Assembly (NCBI GenBank): GCA_944323265.1
Contig: CALURX010000013.1
Coordinates: 1 to 47,330 of the forward strand
Direction: 5' to 3'
Origin: Candidatus Gastranaerophilales bacterium
Lineage (GTDB): Bacteria > Cyanobacteriota > Vampirovibrionia > Gastranaerophilales > Gastranaerophilaceae
Length of the DNA: 47,330 nt
Positions 7,848 to 16,075 of this stretch are shown in pieces. The notes beneath the pieces are model-generated. The model searched no databases. It saw only the letters and a list, made by a program, of their open reading frames with translations, and was not told where the DNA came from. The first letter of the stretch is position 1; every line of letters begins with the position of its first letter. Position numbers and translations under genes: made by a program.

Positions 7848-8251
7848 CCGAGTTTCTCTTTTAATTTTTCCAACAGATACTTTGCTTCAAGAGCGAAATC
7901 TTCAATTATTGATACGACATCTTGGGCTATTTTTTCATCATAAGTATGCGAGGTTAAATTTCTTTTTTGCCTGTAATTATCCCATTTTTCCAGATTTGAC
8001 CGTAAAAGTCCCATCTTATTTGCCTGTCTTATCATTTCATTAAACGTCATACCGTCAATGTTTTCAAATACAAATGCACCGCTTGCTAAATAACGTTTAA
8101 TCATCTTCAATGATATTGAATAAGTATACTCAAATCTTTGAATCATAGAATCGCGAGTTATCAAATCAGTTTTATCACAGTTATAAATTTTTATAACTTC
8201 AAATAGACTCGCAAGTGCTTTTTCAAATGATGTTAAATCAATAATTTCCAT
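7844..8251 (-). CDS. hepT: HepT-type HEPN toxin (ribonuclease)
   Basis: The protein has 135 residues, is mostly alpha-helical, and belongs to the HI0074-like nucleotidyltransferase-partner family. The HEPN catalytic motif RX4HXY is intact (RNLTSHTY, about residues 98-105). In characterised pairs Arg and His cut RNA and the Tyr is the AMPylation target of MntA, so an active regulated toxin is expected. It is the first gene of a two-gene minus-strand operon. The start at 8251 follows no strong ribosome-binding site. A solitary REP palindrome lies 100 bp upstream. Role (plasmid maintenance, phage defence or stress) is not shown by context. Confidence 0.85.
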   Translation of the reverse strand: MEIIDLTSFEKALASLFEVIKIYNCDKTDLITRDSMIQRFEYTYSISLKMIKRYLASGAFVFENIDGMTFNEMIRQANKMGLLRSNLEKWDNYRQKRNLTSHTYDEKIAQDVVSIIEDFALEAKYLLEKLKEKLG

Positions 8252-8349
8252 AGACTAATACTAGCACATATTATTCGCTTTCTCAACTTATTAAAAAACT
8301 AAATTTGATAAAGTAAAAATATTTTTTGAGATGGCTTTTATGTAAGTTT

Positions 8350-8374
8350 GTAGGTCAGGCATTGCCCGACCTAC
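8350..8374. repeat. Solitary REP-like palindrome, related to the RAYT-flanking repeats
   Basis: An imperfect palindrome: GTAGGTCAGGC, loop ATT, GCCCGACCTAC (11-bp arms, one mismatch). It matches the repeats at 40307-40327 and 40876-40896 except for one base and carries the GTAG foot on both sides. It lies between the divergent hepT and the Pro-rich protein gene, a typical intergenic REP position. Confidence 0.8.
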
Positions 8375-8406
8375 TACTGTAGATATAAAAAAGTGTTATG
8401 TCCAGA

Positions 8407-8436
8407 TTGACAAGAATTTGTAATATAAATTACAAT
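8407..8436 (+). promoter_or_regulatory. Promoter with a palindromic operator in its spacer
   Basis: TTGACA (8407-8412) and TACAAT (8431-8436) are 18 bases apart. The spacer and the first bases of the -10 box hold a perfect palindrome, TTGTAAT-ATAA-ATTACAA (8418-8435). A protein bound there would block polymerase, so repression is the likely mode. It lies 30 bp upstream of the Pro-rich envelope gene. The regulator is not identified. Confidence 0.6.
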
Positions 8437-8465
8437 AAAAATACAATAGCCAATGAGGTTTTCAA

Positions 8466-8897
8466 ATGAAGAATAAAAAGCTTATTTTCACACTTCTGTT
8501 TGCTGCAATTGTGGCCTTTATTTTGGCAGTTTTAATATGCAAAACTCCGCACAAACCGGTGAAGCTTGAAAAACCACAGAAGGAAAATACACAGGAAACT
8601 ATCATCGAAGATGTTACCCCGGCTCAACCTCCGCAAAAGGAAGAACAAGAAAAATTTGAGCCGGCAAAGGTTCAGCCGCGTGTTAAACCGATAAAAAGAC
8701 CGGCAGCCACGCCAAAAGCTTCACAGCCTCCGGTGAAAGAAGCAGAGACAGTTCAGCCTGATACCAGCAAAGCCGAGCCGGTACAAGAATTAGAAGCAAA
8801 GATTCCGGAGCCGGAAGGAGTGGTTGTTCCTGTTGAATACAAATCAAAAAGTGTTTATAAATATGTATATACGCCTGTAAGATACAATAAAAAGTAA
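8466..8897 (+). CDS. Hypothetical membrane-anchored Pro/Lys/Glu-rich protein
   Basis: In this 143-residue protein, one N-terminal hydrophobic helix (about residues 6-25) is followed by a roughly 90-residue stretch dominated by Pro, Lys, Glu, Gln and Ala, then a short Tyr/Val-rich tail (SVYKYVYTPVRY). The layout resembles the periplasm-spanning region of TonB, but there is no recognisable TonB C-terminal domain, so I do not call it TonB. It probably sits in the inner membrane with the extended part in the periplasm. GAGG precedes the ATG. A promoter with a palindromic operator lies upstream. The M16 peptidase gene follows 77 bp later with its own promoter-like sequence. Confidence 0.65.
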   Translation: MKNKKLIFTLLFAAIVAFILAVLICKTPHKPVKLEKPQKENTQETIIEDVTPAQPPQKEEQEKFEPAKVQPRVKPIKRPAATPKASQPPVKEAETVQPDTSKAEPVQELEAKIPEPEGVVVPVEYKSKSVYKYVYTPVRYNKK

Positions 8898-8974
8898 TAC
8901 AATGAACATCTGGAAAAACTTTTTAAAATATATTACTATATACATATAATAAATTTTACGAGACGAGGGGTTAT

Positions 8975-11548
8975 ATGAAGAAACTATTATTGACATTAAT
9001 AATGCTGATATTCGCGGCGTCAGTCTGGGCGGCTGATTTTACAACACAGAAGCTTCCGAACGGACAGACCGTTGTTGTGTATGAAATTCGAAACAATCCG
9101 ATAGTTACGATTGATACGTGGATTAAGACAGGTTCAATAAATGAAACAGACACAAATAACGGTGTTGCGCATTTTCTTGAACACCTGTTTTTTAAAGGAA
9201 CAAAGGCTCACCCTGCAGGAGATATGGACAGAATCTTAGAATCTAAGGGAGCTATTGTTAATGCTGCTACAAGCAAAGATTTTACGCATTATTATATTAC
9301 GATTCCTTCCGAGTACTTTGATACGGCTATGGAATTGCATTCTGATATGCTTCTTAATCCTCAGATTCCGCGCAAAGAACTCGAAAAAGAACGCAAAGTC
9401 GTTCTGGAAGAGATTGCAAAAGACGGCAATACACCTGCAAAAAAGGTCTATGATAATTTAAATGATATGATGTATACAACCCACCCTTATAAACGCAAGG
9501 TTATAGGTACGGAAGGGATTATTGGCACAATCAGGCGCGAAGAAATATTAGATTATTTTAATAATTATTATTCTCCTTCTAATATGGTAACTCTTGTTGT
9601 CGGGGATGTTGATACGGCAAAGGCTATAGCAAAGATTCAGCAATGTTTTAATCAGGAATACAAAAAGCCTGTTAAAAAGAGTTTTAGAAAAGAGCATCAG
9701 CTTCAAACCCAGAAACGCAAAGTTGATTACACTGACACACAGTCGGGTTATATGATGATTGGTTTCAGAGGTGTCGATATTTTAGATAAAGATACTTATG
9801 CACTTGATGTTCTTTCAGAAGTTTTGGGCGGTGGAAAGTCTTCTAAGCTTTATCGTGATATAAAAGAGCAGAAAGGGTTAGCATACTCAATAAGCGCTTC
9901 TAACGGAAGCTACAGAGATGATGGGATTTTCTATATTTCCGCAAACTTTACTCCAACAAGTTTAGAAAAATTAGAAAAAGCTGTATTTGAAGAAATTGCT
10001 TATATCCAAAAGTACGGCATAACTGACGAAGAGCTTCAGCGTGCAAAACAGATGATTATTCAGGATACTTATTATTCTCGCGAATCTACATCAAACATAT
10101 CAACAGAGCTCGGCTACGTTATGGCGCTTACTAACAGTTCTGATTTTTACAGTAATTACGTTGATAATATAAAGAAAGTTACGGCAGACGAAGTTAAGGC
10201 TGCAGCGCAAAAATACCTCGGAGTGAATAAGAGCGCAGTTTCTGTTATCCTTCCGAAAACAATGGAAAAAATGGAAACTAAAGCGGAGATTAAACACACC
10301 GGCCAGAAGGTTTCCGAACACAACGGTACTGCAAAGTACGCAATTGATAACGGAAGCACTTTGTTGATTAATGAAAACAAAAACAACGATATAATTGCAA
10401 TAACCATAATTGCAGAGGGCGGAGAGTTTTTGGAGAATATTGCAGGTGAAGGAACCTTGATGGCAGGTACAATGCTTAAGGGTACCAAAAAATACTCGGC
10501 TCAGGAACTTGCACAGATTCTGGATGAAAACGGTATAATAATTGAGCCCGGATGCAGTGAAGATTATTTTATAATAGATATCCAAACTACTACCGCGCAA
10601 ATCGATAAGACTTTAGATATCTTAGATGAAATAATTAACAACGCTGTGTTTGATGATTATGAACTGGAAAAAAAGCGTTCGGAGATTTTGAGCAGAATCA
10701 AACAAACTCGCGATGTCCCGATGAACGTGGCTTTGGAAAACTTTAAAACTGCCATATTTGAGGGAAGCGTTTACTCTCATTCAAACAAAATCTTAGAAAA
10801 ATCACTGCCTTCTGTTCAGAGAGAAGATGTTGTTAATTACTACAACAGAGCACTTGATTCAAAAAATATCATAATATCAGTTAACGGAAATGTTGACAGC
10901 CAAAAAATGATAAGCGCCTTTGGCTCAATATTCAGCGACAAAAAGCAGCCAAAAGTAAATTATTCAAACTTCAAAGTTACAAAACTTACATCACCAAAGA
11001 CGATTTCAAAAGACATTAAAGATTTACAGACTGCCTGGGTATTTATGGGCTGGCAAGCCTCCGGCGTTTCTGATGTTAAAGATTTTGTAACCTTAAAAGT
11101 TATGAATACGATTCTCGGCTCCGGCTTAAGTTCACGACTTTATAAGAATCTAAGAGAGCAAGACGGACTTGCCTATCAGCTTGGCTCCAGCTATTCACCT
11201 AAAAAACTCGGCGGAACCTTTATGGCTTATATCGGCACAAATCCTGATACTTTAGAGTATTCAAAAAAGAAAATTCTTGCAGAAATAGAACGTCTTAAGA
11301 TGGAATTTGTATCAGATACAGAACTTCAGGATGCAAAAGACAGGTTAAAAGGCGGATTTATAATCGCAATGGAAACAAATTCGGAAAAAGCATCCAATAT
11401 CGGGATATTTGAAGCTCTCGGCTTCGGGTACGATTTTCTGGACAAATATACAAAAATGATTGACGAAGTTACCGCATCTGATATCATCAGGGTTGCAAAT
11501 AAGTATTTTAATAATAACCTTGTTCAATCAGAAGTTAAAAATAAATAA
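8975..11548 (+). CDS. Secreted M16 family zinc metallopeptidase, two-domain
   Basis: An 857-residue protein with an N-terminal signal peptide (MKKLL, hydrophobic core, likely cleavage after WAA near residue 20), so it acts in the periplasm or outside. Residues about 25-430 form the catalytic half with the inverted zinc motif HFLEH near residue 65. Residues about 440-857 form the second, inactive half, which lacks HxxEH but keeps the substrate-binding signature LSSRLYKNLREQDGLAY. Processing-peptidase relatives degrade peptides within a closed chamber. AGACGAGGGG precedes the ATG, and TATAAT lies at 8945-8950, so it may be transcribed separately from the upstream gene. surE follows 25 bases later, suggesting an operon. 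Length is normal for one-chain M16B-type proteins. Confidence 0.9.
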   Translation: MKKLLLTLIMLIFAASVWAADFTTQKLPNGQTVVVYEIRNNPIVTIDTWIKTGSINETDTNNGVAHFLEHLFFKGTKAHPAGDMDRILESKGAIVNAATSKDFTHYYITIPSEYFDTAMELHSDMLLNPQIPRKELEKERKVVLEEIAKDGNTPAKKVYDNLNDMMYTTHPYKRKVIGTEGIIGTIRREEILDYFNNYYSPSNMVTLVVGDVDTAKAIAKIQQCFNQEYKKPVKKSFRKEHQLQTQKRKVDYTDTQSGYMMIGFRGVDILDKDTYALDVLSEVLGGGKSSKLYRDIKEQKGLAYSISASNGSYRDDGIFYISANFTPTSLEKLEKAVFEEIAYIQKYGITDEELQRAKQMIIQDTYYSRESTSNISTELGYVMALTNSSDFYSNYVDNIKKVTADEVKAAAQKYLGVNKSAVSVILPKTMEKMETKAEIKHTGQKVSEHNGTAKYAIDNGSTLLINENKNNDIIAITIIAEGGEFLENIAGEGTLMAGTMLKGTKKYSAQELAQILDENGIIIEPGCSEDYFIIDIQTTTAQIDKTLDILDEIINNAVFDDYELEKKRSEILSRIKQTRDVPMNVALENFKTAIFEGSVYSHSNKILEKSLPSVQREDVVNYYNRALDSKNIIISVNGNVDSQKMISAFGSIFSDKKQPKVNYSNFKVTKLTSPKTISKDIKDLQTAWVFMGWQASGVSDVKDFVTLKVMNTILGSGLSSRLYKNLREQDGLAYQLGSSYSPKKLGGTFMAYIGTNPDTLEYSKKKILAEIERLKMEFVSDTELQDAKDRLKGGFIIAMETNSEKASNIGIFEALGFGYDFLDKYTKMIDEVTASDIIRVANKYFNNNLVQSEVKNK

Positions 11549-11573
11549 TTCGCGGAATATGAAAGGATAAAAA

Positions 11574-12374
11574 ATGAAAATACTTATATCAAATGATGAC
11601 GGCATACTTGCAAACGGTATCAGAGCGCTGATAGAGGCTCTTTCTCCCTGCCACGATGTTTATGTTGTAGCACCGGATAGAGAAAGAAGCGCTGCAGGTC
11701 ATTCCCTGACACTTCATACTCCTTTAAGGGTGGAAGAAGTTGAGCCAAAATATGGAGCAAAACGCTGCTGGATGACAACCGGTACTCCGGGGGATTGCGT
11801 AAAGCTTGCTATTAATGCTATTTTATCCAAAGAAGAACTTCCTGATTTAGTAATCTCAGGAATTAACCATGGTCCAAACCTTGGAGCTGATATTCTGTAC
11901 TCCGGCACGGTAAGCTGCGCTATGGAAGGTGCTATGATGGGGTATCCGAGTATTGCAACTTCTCTTGCCAGTATGAATACGGAATATGAAGCTTTTAAAG
12001 TAACTGCGGAATTTATTGCGGATTTATTACCAAAACTTGATATGAAAAAGTTTCCGTCTAAAACTATTCTAAATATTAATGTTCCCGGTCTTGATAAAGA
12101 AGACATCGGAGGAGTTGCGGCAACAGAGCTTGGAAGCAGAATGTTTACAGACGCTTACGAAAAGAGAATTGACCCGAGAGGCAAGGTATATTACTGGATG
12201 GCAGGAGAGCTGATTAATGAGCCGGAAGACGCGTCAACGGATATTGCGGCTGTCAGAAATAACAAAATATCAATAACTCCCGTAACTTATGAGATGACAA
12301 GAACAAATATTCTTAAGGATTTAGAAGAAGACCTTTGCCGTGAGAATCTTTGCAACTGGTTTCACGAGGGGTAA
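11574..12374 (+). CDS. surE: 5'/3'-nucleotidase SurE
   Basis: This protein of 266 residues hydrolyses nucleoside monophosphates and short polyphosphate, and is linked to stationary-phase survival. The metal-binding NDDG lies at residues 7-10, and SGINHGPNLG plus YSGTVSCAMEG (about residues 96-118) are the conserved SurE loops supplying metal and phosphate ligands. The start at 11574 follows GAAAGGATAA. It lies 25 bases after the M16 peptidase stop on the same strand. The last 20 residues (EDLCRENLCNWFHEG) are Cys-containing and not typical of the core. No terminator hairpin is evident after it; the next gene converges. Confidence 0.93.
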   Translation: MKILISNDDGILANGIRALIEALSPCHDVYVVAPDRERSAAGHSLTLHTPLRVEEVEPKYGAKRCWMTTGTPGDCVKLAINAILSKEELPDLVISGINHGPNLGADILYSGTVSCAMEGAMMGYPSIATSLASMNTEYEAFKVTAEFIADLLPKLDMKKFPSKTILNINVPGLDKEDIGGVAATELGSRMFTDAYEKRIDPRGKVYYWMAGELINEPEDASTDIAAVRNNKISITPVTYEMTRTNILKDLEEDLCRENLCNWFHEG

Positions 12375-12410
12375 AAGGGAGAAAATAAAACCGGCAAAAA
12401 AGTTTTTATA

Positions 12411-12872
12411 CTAAATCTTGTCTTCAAGCAAAGATTTTATATCAAATAAAGATTTAAAATAATACTCACCTTCATCCAAACGCAAGCCAAAATCAGCCTG
12501 CGCAGGCAGATTATCAAATATGAGATTTTCTTTAGTTAATTTCTTTGCCTCACCATCCATCTCTATGGCAGCTCCGTTTTCACTAATATGCAGTTTGGCG
12601 GTTTTCCGGTCGAGATTTATGTAGACAGACGAACCTGCTTTTTTGTAAGACAACACAAAAATAGTTTTGGTATCCTGCAGTTTCTGTGACTTCATATCTT
12701 TTCCTGATATATCGCCTTGAAATTTAACCCTCGTAGCATTCTGTAAAAACATGATAAAAAGAATAAAAATAAAAAAGCCGATAGCTGCTGCAGGAACAAG
12801 AATCTTTGCCTGTACCAGGAAATATAAAATCACAGCCGGAACAATTGTGTTGAATACTAAACTAATTTTCAT
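12411..12872 (-). CDS. Hypothetical membrane protein
   Basis: From the ATG at 12872 the product is 153 residues. One hydrophobic N-terminal region spans about residues 5-42, long enough for two closely spaced helices, followed by a hydrophilic domain with beta-strand character (SVYINLDRKTAKLHISENG). I recognise no family. I prefer 12872 to the longer in-frame start at 12914: the -10-like TATACT with an upstream TG lies exactly 6 bases before this ATG, so the longer start would be inside the promoter, and the longer N-terminus (MCINYTCKNW) looks non-coding. If so, the mRNA is leaderless. It converges with surE. Confidence 0.6.
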   Translation of the reverse strand: MKISLVFNTIVPAVILYFLVQAKILVPAAAIGFFIFILFIMFLQNATRVKFQGDISGKDMKSQKLQDTKTIFVLSYKKAGSSVYINLDRKTAKLHISENGAAIEMDGEAKKLTKENLIFDNLPAQADFGLRLDEGEYYFKSLFDIKSLLEDKI

Positions 12873-12878
12873 AAAAAA

Positions 12879-12887
12879 AGTATACCA
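12879..12887 (-). promoter_or_regulatory. Extended -10 promoter giving a probable leaderless mRNA
   Basis: On the minus strand TGG-TATACT is followed by six T and the ATG at 12872. No clear -35 box and no Shine-Dalgarno sequence are present. The same -10-to-ATG distance recurs at three other genes in the window. Confidence 0.45.
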
Positions 12888-12934
12888 ATTTTTACATGTA
12901 TAATTAATACACAAAACAGAGGAAATTAAATCTA

Positions 12935-13175
12935 ATGGCTAGCCGAATAGTTCAATACGCAAACACCTGATTGTGTACTTTGCGGTGATTTAACATATTG
13001 CAATCAGTGCAAAGATATAAATATGAAGGCAAAAAGTTTTTTCAAATTATTGAATAGAAAAATAAAAAAGTATGACAAAGCTGCAACAAATCCTTTTGAA
13101 GCAATACCGTTGTCAATAACTCTGGTATGGGTTGAGGAAGAACCTGTGAAGAACCAGCGTAACAACAAAAACTGA
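12935..13175 (+). pseudogene. Small zinc-ribbon gene with an apparent +1 frameshift at a UGA
   Basis: AGAGGAAA and an ATG at 12935 start a frame that stops after 11 codons at TGA (12968-12970). The +1 frame continues directly as DCVLCGDLTYCNQC, a clean CxxC-N5-CxxC zinc ribbon, then a basic and a hydrophobic stretch ending at the TGA at 13173-13175. Read across the shift the product is about 79 residues. The downstream frame has no convincing start of its own before the Cys motif (a TAG lies at 12948); an internal ATG at 13023 would lose the ribbon. Either the gene has a one-base indel (mutation or assembly error), or ACC-UGA-U is a programmed +1 shift as in prfB. Family unknown. Confidence 0.55.
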
Positions 13176-13184
13176 CACATATAT

Positions 13185-13634
13185 CTAAGCCAGATATTCG
13201 CCCATTGAATTTGGCTGGATCCCTTTTGCCTTGCACGCATCAGCAACTAACTTCTGCTCTTCCGGCAAAACTTTATCAAGCAGAGGAAAAAGCGCAAATG
13301 ATGAGCCGAATGCAGCAGCTCCGGCAAGTGATGCTACTGCTACGCCGCCAATCCCGAGAATTGCCGGAAGTGCTGCAATAGCTGCAGGAACTGCAAGATA
13401 AGAAGCACACCTAAGAGCTGATTTGCCAAGCTCCTTAAACCCTGATTTCCAGTTTGTCCCTTCAACTTTTTCGCCTTTCGTATCGTGATCAAGCTTAAAC
13501 GCACCCGGCACTGACTGAAAATCAAACAGACAAAGCGCGCCTGTCATTAGCGTTCCGCCTCCAAGAACTTTTTTCAGTTTAGAAACTTTATCCCCGGACA
13601 CTGCCGATGTCAGGGCTCCTGCTATAGAAACCAT
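13185..13634 (-). CDS. Hypothetical Ala/Gly-rich membrane protein
   Basis: The 149-residue product has an N-terminal amphipathic Ser/Ala segment, then a short hydrophobic stretch near residues 24-40. A long Ala/Gly/Ile-rich region (about 70-115) could form two membrane hairpins, and a charged C-terminus ends in NSMGEYLA. GGAG lies 6 bases before the ATG at 13634. I recognise no family. The N-terminus (MVSIAGALTSAVSGDKVSKLKK) lacks a cleavable signal peptide pattern. It is transcribed alone, between the frameshifted zinc-ribbon gene and glgC, with about 107 bp of AT-rich spacer upstream in which I see no clear operator. Confidence 0.6.
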   Translation of the reverse strand: MVSIAGALTSAVSGDKVSKLKKVLGGGTLMTGALCLFDFQSVPGAFKLDHDTKGEKVEGTNWKSGFKELGKSALRCASYLAVPAAIAALPAILGIGGVAVASLAGAAAFGSSFALFPLLDKVLPEEQKLVADACKAKGIQPNSMGEYLA

Positions 13635-13741
13635 ATTAACTCCAATATATATTAACTTAATCTTTTCCCTTATATATATAAAGTCAAATATGGAAGATAA
13701 AATTGCCCTAATGTAACATTTTGTTAAGAAATCGAATAAGC

Positions 13742-14977
13742 TTAAAGACGCGCGTTCTTTGGTACAACCGTCACGCCGCCTTCTGAAACATAGAATCCTC
13801 TTGCGATATCTTCTTCCCTGTTTACACCGATTTTTGTATAAGGAGGAATATCAACATTCTTATCAATTATAGCTTTTCTAATCTCAGAGTACCTTCCGAC
13901 ATTAACATTTTCCATCAAAATACTATCCGTCACCTGAGAGTAGCTGTTAATCTTAACTTTCGGCGAGAGTACGCATCTGGAAAGCATTCCGCCTGAAACA
14001 ATACATCCTTCGGATACCATAGAATTTGTAGCCATACCTACCCTGTCGCCTTGCTGCCAGATGAACTTTGCAGGAGGATAATTGTAATTAAATGTACGTA
14101 TCGGCCAATCCCTTGAGTATAAGTTCAATTCAGGCTCATAGTCGAGCAAATCCATATTTGCCTGCCAATAAGCATCTATACACCCTACATCTCTCCAGTA
14201 ACCCTTTTCTCTTTCCGTCATACCCGGAAAATCATTGTCATTAAAGTTGTATATAAAAACTCTTTTCCCCTGACCCAGAAGCATAGGAATAACGTTTTTG
14301 CCAAAGTCGTGATTGGATTCTTCTATCTTAGAATCCTCCTCCAGAGCATCAAGCAAAATATCTTTATTAAATATATAATTCCCCATAGACGCCAAACACA
14401 TATTAGGGTTATTCGGCATAGATTTTGGCGCGGTCTGCGGTTTTTCCACGAACCCTGTCAGCCTCCAATTATCATCGACTTCTATAATCCCAAATTCGGA
14501 AGCCTGCTCTATAGGAATAGGAATTGCAGAAATCGTTAAATCCGCATAATTAGATTTATGGAATCTCAACATCTGCCCCACATCCATTTTATAGATATGA
14601 TCACCGCCAAAAACACAAACATAGTCAGGATCTTCATCTTTTATATGAAATGCGTTCTGATAAACTGCATCCGCAGTTCCCTGATACCACGCTCCTCCGG
14701 TTCTCATCTGAGCCGGAACCAAATCAACATACTGGTTTAGAAAAGGTGATAAAACCCAGCCTTTTGTTATGTGTTTGTTCAAAGAATCTGACTTATACTG
14801 GGTTAAAACTTTTATTTTGAAAAAGCCGGAGTTGATAAAATTATTTAAAACAAAATCTATTATTCTATATCTGCCTGCAAATGGAACAGCAGGTTTTGCC
14901 CTGTCCTGCGTAAGCGGAAATAAACGCTTTCCAACACCGCCGGCCAAAATCATTACTAAAGCATCATCGATAGACAT
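13742..14977 (-). CDS. glgC: Glucose-1-phosphate adenylyltransferase
   Basis: This 411-residue enzyme makes ADP-glucose from glucose-1-phosphate and ATP, the committed step of glycogen synthesis. The nucleotidyltransferase signature AGGVGKRLFPLTQDRAKPAVPF lies near residues 12-33, followed by the sugar-phosphate site GTADAVYQN near 100 and VFGGDHIYKM near 122; the C-terminal 100 residues form a left-handed beta-helix (allosteric) domain. The start is fixed by a strong AGGAGG 6 bases upstream. It stands alone on the minus strand; malQ, the degradation partner, lies 26 kb away in the window. Length is typical (about 410-430). Activator/inhibitor specificity cannot be read here. Confidence 0.95.
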   Translation of the reverse strand: MSIDDALVMILAGGVGKRLFPLTQDRAKPAVPFAGRYRIIDFVLNNFINSGFFKIKVLTQYKSDSLNKHITKGWVLSPFLNQYVDLVPAQMRTGGAWYQGTADAVYQNAFHIKDEDPDYVCVFGGDHIYKMDVGQMLRFHKSNYADLTISAIPIPIEQASEFGIIEVDDNWRLTGFVEKPQTAPKSMPNNPNMCLASMGNYIFNKDILLDALEEDSKIEESNHDFGKNVIPMLLGQGKRVFIYNFNDNDFPGMTEREKGYWRDVGCIDAYWQANMDLLDYEPELNLYSRDWPIRTFNYNYPPAKFIWQQGDRVGMATNSMVSEGCIVSGGMLSRCVLSPKVKINSYSQVTDSILMENVNVGRYSEIRKAIIDKNVDIPPYTKIGVNREEDIARGFYVSEGGVTVVPKNARL

Positions 14978-15073
14978 TTTTCCTCCTAGCTTTCCACCTA
15001 TAAACCCATTACAATTATTCTATCAAATTTTAACAATTATTGCACTAATCCTTTAGTATGGTTATATTTTATA

Positions 15074-15082
15074 TGCTATAAT
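15074..15082 (+). promoter_or_regulatory. Extended -10 promoter giving a probable leaderless mRNA
   Basis: TGC-TATAAT (-10 at 15077-15082) is followed by exactly six bases and the ATG at 15089. There is no Shine-Dalgarno sequence, so transcription is predicted to start at or next to the A of the start codon. The -35 region is weak. Confidence 0.55.
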
Positions 15083-15088
15083 TTACTT

Positions 15089-16075
15089 ATGAGAAAGATT
15101 AGAAAGCTTTACTATTTTGACAGAAAAAAGATGCAGGAGATGATATCGTTTCTCAACAACAGGGATACGTATATCAACCATATTATGTTTAATCCGCTTA
15201 TTCCTCTGCATCATCTTTTGCCGTTAAGGTTTAAGTTTTTACCGGAATCTTATATCCTAAAAGACGGAAAAGAAGTCAAAGGGCTTATCACTGTCGCTCC
15301 TTCAAAAAGCAGGGTAAAAAAAATGGAGATACAAAAGCTCTTCTTTGAAGAAAATTGTTATGAAGATGCAGGAGAGTTGATACAATTTGTTGTTTCAAAA
15401 TACAAAGCAATAGGGGCATTCTCGTTCATTGTCAGGGTAGATGATTATTTGCCCGAACTTCTTAAACTTTTCGTATCGCGCTGCAATTTTAGCCAAATTT
15501 CGTACGAAAAATTATGGAAAATTGATAATATTGAAAACTCTGAATTTAACAAGAAAGAGTTCCGCGAATTCAGAAACTCGGATTCGCAGGCAATCGCAAA
15601 TCTTTATAACGATTCTCTTCTTCCTCATATCAGACCGCTTTTGAGTAAGGACGCAAGAGAATTTAAAGAAGACATATTCAAAGGACTTTCTTATTACAGT
15701 GAATACAAGTACGTTATGGTTGACAGAAAATCCCGAAACATCATAGCTTATATATCAATTTTAACGGCTGATAACGAGAATTATGTAATAGATATTATCC
15801 AATCATCGTGGATTGAAATTGATATCAATAATATAATAAGCTTTGCACACTCACAAGTCCGCAAACGTAAGAAAAAGTTTAATCTGTTTATAAAAACAAA
15901 AAAATACACACAGCTTGGCGACAAATACGAGCAGTTATTTCTTGATAAGAAACTTGAGTGCGTCCAAAACCAGATTGTACTTACAAACACATCGGCAAAG
16001 ATTCTAAAAGAAACGGTAAAGACAGGCAAGTTCACAATCCTGAATCAATTTTACGGAGTAAGCGCCGCTAATTAA
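15089..16075 (+). CDS. Hypothetical protein, GNAT acetyltransferase-like
   Basis: The product has 328 residues with no signal peptide. The first half contains the sequence KVKGLITVAPSKSR...KMEIQKLFF followed by a helix-rich stretch, and the second half repeats the theme with FREFRNSDSQAIANLYN and YVMVDRKSRNIIAYISILTA. Both are the opening strand-helix and central beta-hairpin pattern of GNAT-fold proteins, so a tandem GNAT is likely. The acetyl-CoA P-loop (Q/RxxGxG/A) is not clear in either half, so catalysis is uncertain. It has its own leaderless-type promoter and converges on the larE remnant with an 8-base overlap. Its substrate and partners are unknown. Confidence 0.6.
   Translation: MRKIRKLYYFDRKKMQEMISFLNNRDTYINHIMFNPLIPLHHLLPLRFKFLPESYILKDGKEVKGLITVAPSKSRVKKMEIQKLFFEENCYEDAGELIQFVVSKYKAIGAFSFIVRVDDYLPELLKLFVSRCNFSQISYEKLWKIDNIENSEFNKKEFREFRNSDSQAIANLYNDSLLPHIRPLLSKDAREFKEDIFKGLSYYSEYKYVMVDRKSRNIIAYISILTADNENYVIDIIQSSWIEIDINNIISFAHSQVRKRKKKFNLFIKTKKYTQLGDKYEQLFLDKKLECVQNQIVLTNTSAKILKETVKTGKFTILNQFYGVSAAN

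Noticed and set aside
8466..8897. TonB
   Set aside because: Only the membrane anchor and Pro-rich spacer match; no C-terminal TonB domain is present.
13023..13175. Independent 50-residue gene starting at the internal ATG 13023
   Set aside because: It would omit the CxxC-CxxC ribbon encoded in the same frame just upstream, and no ribosome-binding site precedes it.
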